This document shows positions 22,810-33,200 of a DNA stretch of 64,000 nucleotides, in pieces. The stretch's first letter is position 1, and each line of letters starts with the position of its first letter. The notes below the pieces were generated by a model. The model was given only the letters and a program-made list of their open reading frames with translations, was not told the origin of the DNA and did not search any database. The stretch covers positions 13,005 to 77,004 of the forward strand of contig JBGAGV010000037.1 in NCBI GenBank assembly GCA_044226525.1, written 5' to 3'. The DNA is from VFJQ01 sp044226525 (GTDB taxonomy: Bacteria > Verrucomicrobiota > Verrucomicrobiia > Chthoniobacterales > Chthoniobacteraceae). The position numbers were made by a program, and so were the translations under genes.

Positions 22810-24966
22810 ATGGCCGGCGAAGCAAAAACCTTCAGCGAATCGTGGTATCGCATCGCTGGCCAGCGCGTGGCGGTGCGTTCGCACGTGCGAGTGCAGCGGC
22901 AGATTTACCGTGGCGAGTGCTTCCACGTCCTGCACGACCCGTTTAACAACCAGTTCTTCCGCCTGCGGCCCGAGGCGTATGCGTTTGTCGCCCGGTTGCG
23001 GCAGGATCGCACCGTGGAAGAGGTGTGGAAGGACTGTCTCGAAACCGATCCAGAGGGTGCGCCGGGGCAGGAGGACGTGCTGCAATTGCTCGCCCAGCTT
23101 CATGGCGCGAATCTTCTCCACTCTAATCTTTCTCCCGACAGCGCGAAGCTCTTCGAGCGTCATAGCAAACGCCGCACACGTGAGGTGCGGGGTGTGCTGA
23201 TCAACTTCATGAACGCGCGTTTTCCGGTGTTTGATCCGGACGCCTGGCTGGCGAAACTCCAGCCAGTGCTCGAGCGTGTGCTCAGCCCCTTCGGCGCGCT
23301 GGCGTGGATCGTTCTCGTGGGCATGGCGGTGAAGGTGGCAATCGATCACTCCAGCCAGTTTGCCGATCAGTCGCAGTCGATGCTCGCGCCGGGAAATCTC
23401 GCGCTGCTCTACCTCGGCATGGTGTTCGTGAAAGGGGTCCACGAGTTCGGCCACGCTGCGATGTGCCGGCGCTTCGGCGGCGAAGTGCATGTCCTGGGGA
23501 TCATGTTGGTCTTCCTTACCCCGATGCCTTATGTGGACGCGACCTCGTCGTGGGGGTTCCGCAGCCGATGGCATCGCGCGCTGGTCGGAGCGGGCGGCAT
23601 GATCGCCGAACTGGTCGTGGCGTCCGTAGCCACGTTCATCTGGGCGTCCACGTCGAGCGGCGTGGTGAACAGCATCGCTTATAACATGATGTTCGTTTCG
23701 TCGGTCTCGACGATCCTGTTCAACATCAACCCGCTGCTGCGTTTCGACGGTTATTACATCCTGTCGGACCTCCTCGAGATCCCCAACCTCCAGTCGCGTT
23801 CGGATGCGCAGCTTCGGCAGCTGGTGGAGCGCTACGGCTTCGGTCGCAAGGATTCGCACGGGCCCGCGTTTACGCTCGGCGAAGCGTGGTGGCTCGGCTT
23901 CTACGCCGTCGCCAGCAAGGCGTATCGTTTCGTGCTCGTCGTGGGTATCCTGCTTTTCCTGAGCAAGCGTTACCTGCTGCTCGGGCTCATCATGGCAGTG
24001 GGTTGCGCTTTCTCGTGGGTCGCGAAGCCGATCGTGCAGGGCGTGCGTTATCTTGCCTTCAGCCCGCGGTTGGCGAGGCGGCGCGGGCGAGCCTTGGCGG
24101 TATGTGCCGGCACAGCGGCCGCACTCATTTCCGCGCTGGAGCTGGTGCCGGTTCCGGATCATTTCCGCGCCCCGGGCGTGCTCGAAGCGGTGGAACACAC
24201 GATCGTGAGTTCGGAAGTGAATGGCCGCGTGGCTCGAATCGTGGCCGTCTCCGGCAGTCGCGTGCAACGCGGTCAGCCGCTCGTGGAACTGGTGGACCCC
24301 GAACTGCCGCTGCAAATTTCCGGGACGACGGCGCAGCTCGAGGAAACGCACGCGTTGCGGCAGCGAGCGATGGAGCAAAGCATCGCGGAATTGAAGGCGA
24401 TCGATAGCCGGATTGAAGTGATCGAAAAACAACTGCGCCGGTTCGAGCAGCAGAAGGCCGCGCTCACGGTGGTGGCCCCGCACGATGGACTCTGGATTGC
24501 GCCCGACCTTGAGCACTATCGCGGCACCTGGATTACGCGTGGCACCGAACTCGGGCAGGTGGTGAATCCAAGCTCGTTCCGTTTTTCCGCAGTTGTGTCG
24601 GAGAATGACGCTTCCCGCCTTTTCGAAGGAACCATTCGTTCCGCCGAGGTGCGCCTGAATGGACAAGCCGGCCATGTGCTGAAAGTGCGGGAGCAGCGAA
24701 TCATCCAGGCCGAGCAGGAGGTGCTTCCCTCGGCGGCATTGGGCTGGCGCTCGGGCGGTGACGTCGCGGTGTCGGGGACCGATCAAACGGGCATGAAGAC
24801 CCGCGAGCCGTTCTTCGCCGTGCAGGCCGTTCTGGCGCCCGACGAAAGCGCGGAATTACTCCACGGTCTCGCCGGGAGAATTCAGTTCGACCTGCCGCCG
24901 CAGCCGCTGCTCGCCCAATGGGTGCGGCGGGGCATGCAGCTTCTGCAGCAGCATCGGACGTTATGA
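22810..24966 (+). CDS. PqqD-like / M50 site-2 protease / HlyD fusion
   Basis: 718 aa. Residues about 37-103 resemble a PqqD-like winged-helix peptide-binding domain (NQFFRLRPEAYAFVARLRQD, then DVLQLLAQLHGANLL). The membrane peptidase core follows: HEFGH with zinc ligands His211 and His215 and Glu212 (KGVHEFGHAAMCRRFGG), and the third-ligand motif NINPLLRFDGYYILSD with Asp313. Several membrane helices lie between 160 and 430. Residues about 450-660 form an HlyD-like part (VLEAVEHTIVSSEVNGRVAR, a coiled coil near IDSRIEVIEKQLRRFEQQKA, then VVAPHDGLWIAPD). It could cleave or guide a substrate at the membrane and also act as adaptor. Its stop overlaps the SecA-like start (ATGA). Confidence 0.88.
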   Translation: MAGEAKTFSESWYRIAGQRVAVRSHVRVQRQIYRGECFHVLHDPFNNQFFRLRPEAYAFVARLRQDRTVEEVWKDCLETDPEGAPGQEDVLQLLAQLHGANLLHSNLSPDSAKLFERHSKRRTREVRGVLINFMNARFPVFDPDAWLAKLQPVLERVLSPFGALAWIVLVGMAVKVAIDHSSQFADQSQSMLAPGNLALLYLGMVFVKGVHEFGHAAMCRRFGGEVHVLGIMLVFLTPMPYVDATSSWGFRSRWHRALVGAGGMIAELVVASVATFIWASTSSGVVNSIAYNMMFVSSVSTILFNINPLLRFDGYYILSDLLEIPNLQSRSDAQLRQLVERYGFGRKDSHGPAFTLGEAWWLGFYAVASKAYRFVLVVGILLFLSKRYLLLGLIMAVGCAFSWVAKPIVQGVRYLAFSPRLARRRGRALAVCAGTAAALISALELVPVPDHFRAPGVLEAVEHTIVSSEVNGRVARIVAVSGSRVQRGQPLVELVDPELPLQISGTTAQLEETHALRQRAMEQSIAELKAIDSRIEVIEKQLRRFEQQKAALTVVAPHDGLWIAPDLEHYRGTWITRGTELGQVVNPSSFRFSAVVSENDASRLFEGTIRSAEVRLNGQAGHVLKVREQRIIQAEQEVLPSAALGWRSGGDVAVSGTDQTGMKTREPFFAVQAVLAPDESAELLHGLAGRIQFDLPPQPLLAQWVRRGMQLLQQHRTL

Positions 24967-26945
24967 CGAAGCTGGCCGACGAATACCGGCTCTGCGCTCT
25001 GTTCGAGCCGCCCGACCTGACGAAGGGGCTCGATGCCATGGTGGACGGCATGATCGGAACCGCGAGACGAGGGGGGCGCGCTCTGCGGCGGCTGAAGGCG
25101 GAAGCCGAGCGCGTGGTGCAGTTGGAGGAGAAATTTAAGACTCTCGATGAAGCCGCCCTCCGGGCGCGCATCGACGAGTTGCGCGAGCAGTTCCGGCGGC
25201 AGACGAAAGTGCGGCCTGCCCCCGTGGAAGAAGGCCTCGCGGCAGCGCGCGAAGTCGCCGCACGCCAACTCGGAATGCGCTCCCGTTTCGTGCAACTGGT
25301 CGGGGCGCTGGCCTTGCACCATGGCTATCTGGCGGAGATGGCGACCGGGGAAGGCAAGTCGCTCACCGCGTCGGTGGCCGCAGTGCTGGCGGGCTGGAGC
25401 GGACGTCCCTGCCATGTGGTGACGGTGAACGATTATCTCGCCGACCGCGATGCGCAGGAGTTCAAGCCGCTCTACACTGCGTGCGGCTTGCGTGTGGCGA
25501 GTGTGCTGGCGGCAATGCCCCCTCCGGAACGCCGCCACGGCCATGCGGCGGACATCACTTACACGACGAGCAAGGAACTGCTGGCCGACTTTCTCCGCGA
25601 TCGCATCGCGCTCGGTGAAATGCCGACTCCGGCGCGCTGGATGGTGCGCACACTTCGCCACCGGAGTGGGGTGTCCGGCACCGTCATGCGAGGGCTTCAT
25701 CACGCCATCGTGGATGAAGCCGACAGCGTGCTGATCGACGAAGCCGTCACTCCGCTGATTATCGCCGGCAGCGACGCGAGCGGCGGGCCGGAGCGGGCTT
25801 ATCGCCTCGCGTGGCAATTTGTCTCGCGGCTCGAATCACAGATCGACTACCGCGTGAATGTGCGGACGCGGGAGATCGAGCTGCTTCCCCCAGGGCTGGT
25901 CAAGGCGGAGACGTTCGCCGAGGACCTGCCGCCGCTTTGGCGGTCGGCTTCACGGCGGAAGGAACTATTCGAGCAGGCCTTGCAGGCGCGGGAGTTCTTC
26001 CATCGCGGCAAGCAATATGTCGTCGAAAACAGTGAGGTGGTGATCGTTGACGAGTTCACCGGCCGCCTCATGCCGATGCGCAAGTGGCGGCACGGGCTCC
26101 ATCAAGCGATCGAGGCGAAGGAAGGGGTCGCCATGTCGGCGCTGGACGAAACACTGGCCCGGATGAGCTTCCAGCGCTTCTTCCGGCTATATCGTCGCCT
26201 CTCCGGCATGACTGGCACGGGCTACGAAGCCGCGGCTGAATTCTGGCACGTGTATCGGCTCCCGGTGGTGGCGATTCCACCCCATCGGCCTTGCCAGCGG
26301 CAGGAATTGCCGGACCGGGTCTTCGCCGATCCGGAGCAGAAGTGGCGGGCCGTGGCCGAAGAAGTCGAGCGGCTGCACGCGACCGGTCGCCCAGTGCTGG
26401 TCGGCACGCGCAGCGTCCACGCGAGCGAAGAACTGAGCCAGCGGATCGCGGCCAAAGGGCTGGAATGCGCGGTCCTGAATGCCACCCGGCATGCCGAAGA
26501 GGCGGCGATTATCGCCCGCGCGGGGGAAGCTGGTCGCATCACCATTGCCACGAATATGGCGGGCCGGGGGACGGACATCAAACCGGAGCCGGGAGTGATC
26601 GAAGCCGGGGGGCTCTGTGTGGTGGCAACCGAACGGCATGAATCACGCCGGGTTGATCGGCAGCTTTTCGGCCGAAGTGGGCGACAAGGGGATCCCGGTT
26701 CGGCGCAAGCCTTTGTCAGCGTGGAAGATGAGCTGATTCAGCGATTTTGTTCAGCACCCGTGCGAGCGGCGTTGCGCGAGGCGGTGCGGCGGCAGTTGCC
26801 GGGATATGCCCAGTTGGCGGCGGCGGTCGTCGCCCGAGCCCAGCGTTCGGCCCAGCGCCTGGCGTTCCGACAGAGAGAGCAGGTAGTCAAACTGGACTCA
26901 TGGCTGGCTGAAGCGCTGTCGTTTACCGGTTCGCGCAAACATTGA
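24963..26945 (+). CDS. SecA-like translocase ATPase, C-terminally short
   Basis: 660 aa from ATG 24963 (ATGA overlap). Walker A LAEMATGEGKSLTASVAAVL (Lys132), the nucleotide motif CHVVTVNDYLADRDAQEF, DEAD-type VDEADSVLIDEAVTPLIIAG (251-260 region), VVIVDEFTGRLMPMRKWRHG, MTGTGYEAAAEFWHVYRLP, and ATNMAGRGTDIKPEPGV with RHESRRVDRQLFGRSGRQGD are all intact. Compared with housekeeping SecA (about 840-900 aa) it lacks most of the helical scaffold/wing domain and the C-terminal zinc finger, and it has an insertion of roughly 15-20 residues before the DEAD box. The gene position points to an accessory SecA serving the neighbouring giant protein. Confidence 0.9.
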   Translation: MTKLADEYRLCALFEPPDLTKGLDAMVDGMIGTARRGGRALRRLKAEAERVVQLEEKFKTLDEAALRARIDELREQFRRQTKVRPAPVEEGLAAAREVAARQLGMRSRFVQLVGALALHHGYLAEMATGEGKSLTASVAAVLAGWSGRPCHVVTVNDYLADRDAQEFKPLYTACGLRVASVLAAMPPPERRHGHAADITYTTSKELLADFLRDRIALGEMPTPARWMVRTLRHRSGVSGTVMRGLHHAIVDEADSVLIDEAVTPLIIAGSDASGGPERAYRLAWQFVSRLESQIDYRVNVRTREIELLPPGLVKAETFAEDLPPLWRSASRRKELFEQALQAREFFHRGKQYVVENSEVVIVDEFTGRLMPMRKWRHGLHQAIEAKEGVAMSALDETLARMSFQRFFRLYRRLSGMTGTGYEAAAEFWHVYRLPVVAIPPHRPCQRQELPDRVFADPEQKWRAVAEEVERLHATGRPVLVGTRSVHASEELSQRIAAKGLECAVLNATRHAEEAAIIARAGEAGRITIATNMAGRGTDIKPEPGVIEAGGLCVVATERHESRRVDRQLFGRSGRQGDPGSAQAFVSVEDELIQRFCSAPVRAALREAVRRQLPGYAQLAAAVVARAQRSAQRLAFRQREQVVKLDSWLAEALSFTGSRKH

Positions 26946-27270
26946 GAATTTCCCGGTAGGCGGCAGGGAGTTTTCCCAATTGGAGAGTTACAGAGAACCC
27001 CCGGCATGTGCATTGCTGATCTCGGCGCTGCAAAAATGTCTGCGCGTCGTCCCCTCAAAGGAGGAGCGATTGTGTGGCGCCTCTCAATATTTCCCATCAA
27101 ACCCCGTAATTACAGTTGCTTGAATGAAGGGAAATTTTGTAAAGCGCACTGCATCGCCTGCGACCGCGCTTCCATCTGCGCAAGTATGCCGTTTCCTCCA
27201 TTTTTCGAGGCACTTGTGCACGTTGGTCGATAAATAATATTTTTATAAACCGTAGATTACCACCCCGGCC
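26946..27270. promoter_or_regulatory. Leader region of the giant gene
   Basis: 325 bases, less GC-rich than its surroundings. The last part has a 19-base A/T-only tract (27231-27249, containing TAATAT, TATTTT and TATAAA) with TTGTGC (27214-27219) and TTGGTC (27223-27228) upstream as possible -35 elements. It ends 21 bases before the ATG. A strong Shine-Dalgarno AAAGGAGG lies at 27057-27064. No known riboswitch fold was recognised by eye. Confidence 0.45.
27072..27233 (+). CDS. Possible 53-aa leader peptide
   Basis: A GTG at 27072 lies seven bases after a perfect AAAGGAGG, the best Shine-Dalgarno I noticed in the window, in a genome where most genes have none. The frame runs to 27233 and encodes a cysteine-rich 53-residue peptide (MWRLSIFPIKPRNYSCLNEG at the start). 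I do not recognise it, its codon use does not look like that of its neighbours, and it may be spurious. If real it could be a leader peptide regulating the giant gene 37 bases downstream. Confidence 0.2.
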   Translation: MWRLSIFPIKPRNYSCLNEGKFCKAHCIACDRASICASMPFPPFFEALVHVGR

Positions 27271-30200
27271 ATGAGTTTTTCACCCAAGAAGCCGAAGCGC
27301 CCCGTTCAGAAGAAAACCAAAAAGGCTCAGCCAAAATCCGGTAAGCCCGCCAAACCATTGGAAGGGCGGTTTGCCTTGGAATCCTTCGAGCCGCGCCTCA
27401 TGTTTGACGCGCAGCCTTTGGCGACCCTCAGTGCCGGGGTTCTCACTTTAAACACCACGGACGGAAGCGATTCCTATGTGATCAGCCGCACCGGTGCAGG
27501 TGGCGGTGGATCAGGCGATACCGTCAAAATTAAGAATACGGTTACCGGAACTGAGGAAACGTATGGAGCTTCGGCGGGTGTTACGTCGATTGTCATTGAT
27601 GGGAAAAAAGGCAACGACACGTTCGATTTCTCCGGCGGCGGCTTACCGGTAACGGTGGGCGTGACGGTGAACGGCGGCGACGGCAGCAATACCATCGTCG
27701 CTCAGGGAACCTCCAATATTTGGACCCTCACCGGGGTGGGGGCTGGCACGGTTGGGACGATCACCTTTACCTCTGTGACGAACCTCACCGGCGGGTCGGG
27801 CGATGACACCTATGTGTTCAGCACCGGCAATCTGGGCAGCTTCTTCATCGACGAAACGGCTGGCGGCACAGACACCCTGAATTTCAGCGCCTCGACGGCC
27901 GGCATCACGATCAACCTCGCGAAGACCGCCGAACAGACGGTCAATTCGAACCTGACGCTCTCCCTGTCGGCGCCGGACGTGATCGAAAACGTCGTCGGCA
28001 CCGCCCAGGCCGACACCATCACCGGCAACGCGCTCGACAACGTCATCACGGGCGGCGCCGGCAACGACACGCTGGCGGGCGATGCCGGCGACGACACTTA
28101 CGTCGTCGACAGCAATTCGTGGGGGACCGATACCATCACTGAGGAGGATGGCAGCGACGCCATCGATTTCACCGCTGTCAGCAATGACGTGACGGTGGCG
28201 CAGCAGGCGGACGGCACCTTCCTCCTGAGCAACAGCACCAGTTCGATCACCTTCGATGCCGTCGAAAATCTCTCCGGCGGCACGGGTGTCAACTCGATCG
28301 ACTATTCGCTCGCCACCAAAGGCGTCGTCGTGAATCTGGGGAGTGGTTTGTCGAGCGACTTCACGTCGCTCTCGGGCTTCAGCAACATCACCGGATCGGG
28401 CTTCGACGACACCCTCATCGGCGACGATAGCGCGAATACCATCAAGGGTGGGGCGGGTGACGACGTCATCGCTGGCAATGGCGGGGCCGACTCGATCGAC
28501 GGTGGAACCGGCACCGACCGGCTCTTCGAGTCGCGCGACGTCGATTTTACGCTCACCAACACCAGCCTCTCGGACGGCACCGATACCGATACGCTGACGA
28601 GCATCGAGGCCGCCACGCTGATCGGCGGTGCTAGCGCGAACACGATCGATGCGAGTGCCTTCACCGGCAACGTGACGCTCGATGGCGGTTCGATCATCCA
28701 ACTCTCGCTGATCAATGGTGGCATCGGCCTGCGCACGACCGACCTGGAGCAGGTCGATCTGCTTGGCCACGAAGCGACGGTTCTCCTCTCCAGCCTCAAT
28801 CAGGGCGGCGGCGTTCGTTATGTAGCCGGAAAAGACTTCCGCATCACCCTGACCGACGGCACCACCATCGACGTGGATTTCAGCGCCTCGGTGACGACGC
28901 TAAAGGGCGCCATCGACACCATCCTCGCCGCGGCGAATGCCGTGGAAAATGGCCGCCTGAAAGTCTCCGTGGACCCGGACACGAGCAATTCGCTCCTCCT
29001 TGAGGACACGAAGGAACTGGGTGGCGACATCAAGGTCACGGCGCTGAATTCATCGAACACCGCCTTGGATCTCGGCATTCTCGGCGAGGGTAGCGGCGGC
29101 ATTCTGGCCGGCAATTCGATCAGCGACATCTCGGCCGATCTGCGCGTGACACTGGCCGATGGCACGCGCCTCGACTTCGACCTGAGCGGGATCACCACGC
29201 TCAATGATCTGCTCGACAAGCTCAACAACGAGGACTCGCGCTTCACCGTGCGGATCAACTCGGCGGGCACGGGACTGAACCTGCGCGATACCTCGGGCGG
29301 GGCCGGAGCCTTCACGGCCGTCTCGCTGAATGGTTCGTTCGCGGCGACCGACCTCGGTGTCACGGCCGCCGGAGCCGGCGGACTCATCACGGGCACGAGC
29401 ATCGTCGGTAGCGGCAATTTCCGCCTCGATGGCCGGCTCGATAACGACACCCTGACCGGCGGTAGCGGCGACGACTTTTTCATCGGTGCGGGAGGCAGCG
29501 ACACCATCGTCGGCGGTGGCGGCACGGACACGATCATCGCCCAGCGCGATACGAATTTCACGCTCACCGACACGACCCTGACCTACGGCTCGGGCGATCT
29601 GGTCTCGATCAGCGGCATCGAAAAGGCGCGCCTCACTGGTGGGGACAGCGCGAATACCATCGACGCATCGGCCTTCACGCTTGGCTCGGTCACCCTCCTC
29701 GGCTTGGCGGGTAACGATATCCTCAAGGGCGGCTCCGGAGACGATATTCTCTCGGGTGGGCTGGGCCTCGATACGCTCGACGGTGGCGGCGGCACGAACA
29801 CCGCCTTGGAACAGGGGGCGCGCGCCTTGATCGTCGGCACCACCGCCAGTTCGACGCTTGATCTGGCCGAAGGACTGAACGAAGTCGTTTCCGTCGCCTT
29901 CACCGGCACCGTTACGGGCGGGACGTTCAAGCTCACCTACAACGGCGAGAGCACGGACTCACTGGCCTACAACGCGACTTATCAGGACGTGCAGAGCGCG
30001 CTCGAGCGGCTCAAGTCGATCGGCGACGGCGATGTTTCGGTCACACAGGCGCAGGCCGGTGATCCCTGGATCATCACCTTCCGCGGCAAATCCGGCGGCA
30101 AGGATCAGCCGAATATTACCGCGGCTTCGATCAACCTCACCGGCGGTGGCACCGTCGCGGCGACCGTAACGACGACAGGGACGACCATCCTCAATTCGCT

Positions 30201-33200
30201 CACGAATATCCAGCAGGCCGATATCTACGGCTCCCTCGGTTCCGACGAACTCGATGCGTCCGGTTTTGGTGGCACGGTGACTTTCCGCGGCGGCGCCGGA
30301 GACGATGTGCTGATCGGCACCGCGAATGCCGACATTCTGGAAGGCGGCGACGGCGACGACCGCATCACCGGTGGCGAAGGGAACGACACGATCGATGCGG
30401 GGCTGGGTCTCGATACGCTCGTCGAGTCGAACGATGTGAATTTCACGCTCACGAACACTACGCTCACGGTGAGTGGGAGCGTGAGCGAAACGGATACGAT
30501 CAGCGGGTTTGAATTCGCCGAGCTCACCGGCGGTGCGGGTGCGAACACGATCAACGTCGCCGCCTTCACCGGCCTGAGTCCGGATACGCCTGTGGCCTGG
30601 CTCAACGGTGGCCTTGGGCTCGGCGCGACCGATGGGACTATCGCGAATCTCTCTGGCGTCACGAAGACGACGCTGCTTTCAGCGCTCAACCGCGGGGCCG
30701 GAGTCCGGGTCGTTTCGGGCGCGGATTTCAATATCAAGCTTCGCAACGGCACCACCGTGGCGATCGATCTCGGCACGGCGGCGACGCTCGACGATCTTTT
30801 TGCGAAGATCCACGCGCAGGCTCCGACTGTGACGGCGTCGATGGATTCGACGGGCACGTCGATCAAGCTGGTGGACTCGGGCTCCGGCTCGGGAAATCTC
30901 CAGGTCACGACGGTTGGGTTTTCCAACACCGCGGCGGACCTCGGCATTCTCGGCACCGGCAGCGGCGGCACCCTGGTGGGCAATCCGCTCACCGACGGAG
31001 CGAGCGACATCCTCATCACGCTCACCGACGGCAAGAAAGTCTATGTGGACCTGAGCGATGTGGAAACGTTGCAGGACGTTTTCGACGCCATCGAAGCGGC
31101 TGATGCGCGGCTCACCGCCGGACTCAACGCGGCCCGTAGCGCCATCGTCATTGTCGATTCCACCAGCGGCGCCAGCTCACTTGCCATCGCCGCGCGCAAT
31201 GGTTCCACTGCCGGCACGAGTCTCGGCATCATCGGTTCCGCGCCGGGTGCCAACAAGACGACGCTCACGGGCTCCGTCATCGCGATTGCTCAGACCATCC
31301 TCGACGGCGCGGGCGGAAACGACACCATCACGGGCAGCGCGGGCAGCGACCGCATCACCGGCGGTCTGGGCACCGATACGCTCGACGGCGGTGGCGGCAC
31401 GGACACGCTGGTCGAGCAGCGCGATGCGGATCTCACGCTCACCAATTCGGCCCTCGAGGTGGGTGCGACCAACGAAGACACTATTTCTAACTTCGAAGCC
31501 GCCGAACTTACCGGCGGCACGGGCGTTAATACGCTCGACGCCACCGCTTTCGGCGGTGCCGTGATCCTCTCGACCGGCGGCGGCCTCGACATCCTCAAGG
31601 GTTCAACGACTGGGAACACGGAGTATCGCATCGACATCACCGGTCTGACCGCGCCCACGTCGGCCAACGATCCCACGCATCAGGTGGCCATCACGGTGGG
31701 TGGTGGCTCGACCGAATCGTCTATCGTCATCGATCACCCCGCGGACTCCGTCACCCAATCCGACCTGTGGTGGACGAAGATCACGGGCAACACGGCGAAA
31801 ACCGATTACAAGCTCACCAAGCGGAATGCTTCGCTCGATGTCGGTCACAGCACCGATCAAAAGCTGACGCTCACTACCGACCTGATTTTCAACGGTCGGA
31901 ATATCACGCTCGAAGCAGGCACGGTCGAGATTATCGGCAAGACGCTCGATACGAGTTCCACCTCCGGCAACGGCGGCAAGATCTCCATCCTCGGCAAACA
32001 CATCCTCATCGATGGCGGTGCGATCCTGAAAAGCACTACGACGAGCAGCGGCTCCTCGGCGGGCGAGATCGAAATTAGTGCGGTGGAAGATCGCGGACAG
32101 ATCACCGCGCTCGGGTTCGCCAACGTCGATCTGCTCGATACCGATATCAACATCGGCGCGGCCACCATCTCCGGCGGCGATATTTCCATCACCGGCACGG
32201 CAGACAGCAGCGCATTCCTGAAGGAGGAAGATTTCGGCAAGAAACCGTTCATCTCGTTGTTCGGTTCCGAGCTGCTCGGTGGGATCATCAAGTCCCTTGA
32301 AGGCCTCGCGCTGGGAGCGGCGGTTTCCTATTCGCGCTCGACCACGCACATCAATATCGGCACATCGGACACCACGGCGACGGTCATCAATGCGGATAAC
32401 CTGACCGTCGAAGCCACGGCGACGGTGGATGTGGGTGCAGCTCCGCTGCCGTTCAACGTAGCCGTCGCGGTGGGGATCGCGAGGACGGCGGCCACGATCA
32501 ATGTCGGCAACGCGACGATCAACACGTCGAACGATCTGATCATCCATAGCACCGTCGAGAATACCCTCGGCGTGGAGGCCGGGGCGGAAAACCTGCGCTA
32601 CCAGCTGCCCGTTTTTGCCCTGGGTATCAGCGTCATCGATTCGGACTCGACGGCGACGATCAGTCCCAAGGCAAACCTGACCGTCGGCCGCGACCTCTAC
32701 ATCCAGGCCGAGACGACCGACACGAACGAGAACACCGCGGAAGCCACGGTTGATTCGAAGGGACCGTTTGGCGCCGCCATCGCGATCAGCGTGGAGCACG
32801 GCGACACCCTCGCTGCTCTCGACGGCACCGCCACGGTTACGCGAAACATCAATGTAACCGCGAAAGCGGCGACCGAGGATTCGGCGCTGTCCGCCTCGGC
32901 CGCCGTGGGTGAAGACGAAGAGGAATCGGTTCGCGACGACGTGCTCGAAGTGGTGGAGGGTGCGAGCAACGAAGGCACGAGTGCGGCCGAAGGAACGGCG
33001 CCGATTGCGCAGTCCATCTTCGACAAGGTCCTGGGCGATAAGCTCGGCGATCTCGTTAAGGACAAGTTCGGCAGCTCGGACAAAAACGTTACACGCAAGA
33101 CCTGGCAGGGCGCGATCGGCGTCGGGGTCGTAGAAGACGTGAACAACGCCACTGCCAGGATCGGTGATGGCGTGTTAGGGGACAGCGCGCACGCCGCCGT

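Larger units (their letters stand above)
28036..31405 (+). repeat. N-terminal RTX-like calcium-binding clusters
   Basis: Six clusters of GGxGxDxxx nonapeptides: near 28050-28100 (GGAGNDTLAGDAGDDTY), 28447-28520, 29458-29530, 29728-29800, 30290-30420 (GGDGDDRITGGEGNDTIDAG) and 31308-31405. Each is followed by a similar linker ending in NFTLTNTTL or close variants, so the cluster plus linker is the repeating block. RTX motifs bind calcium and fold after export. Confidence 0.8.

Noticed and set aside
26946..27270. Cyclic-di-GMP or other riboswitch upstream of the giant gene
   Set aside because: I looked for the conserved cores of common aptamers and found none. Only the A/T tract and the Shine-Dalgarno are notable.
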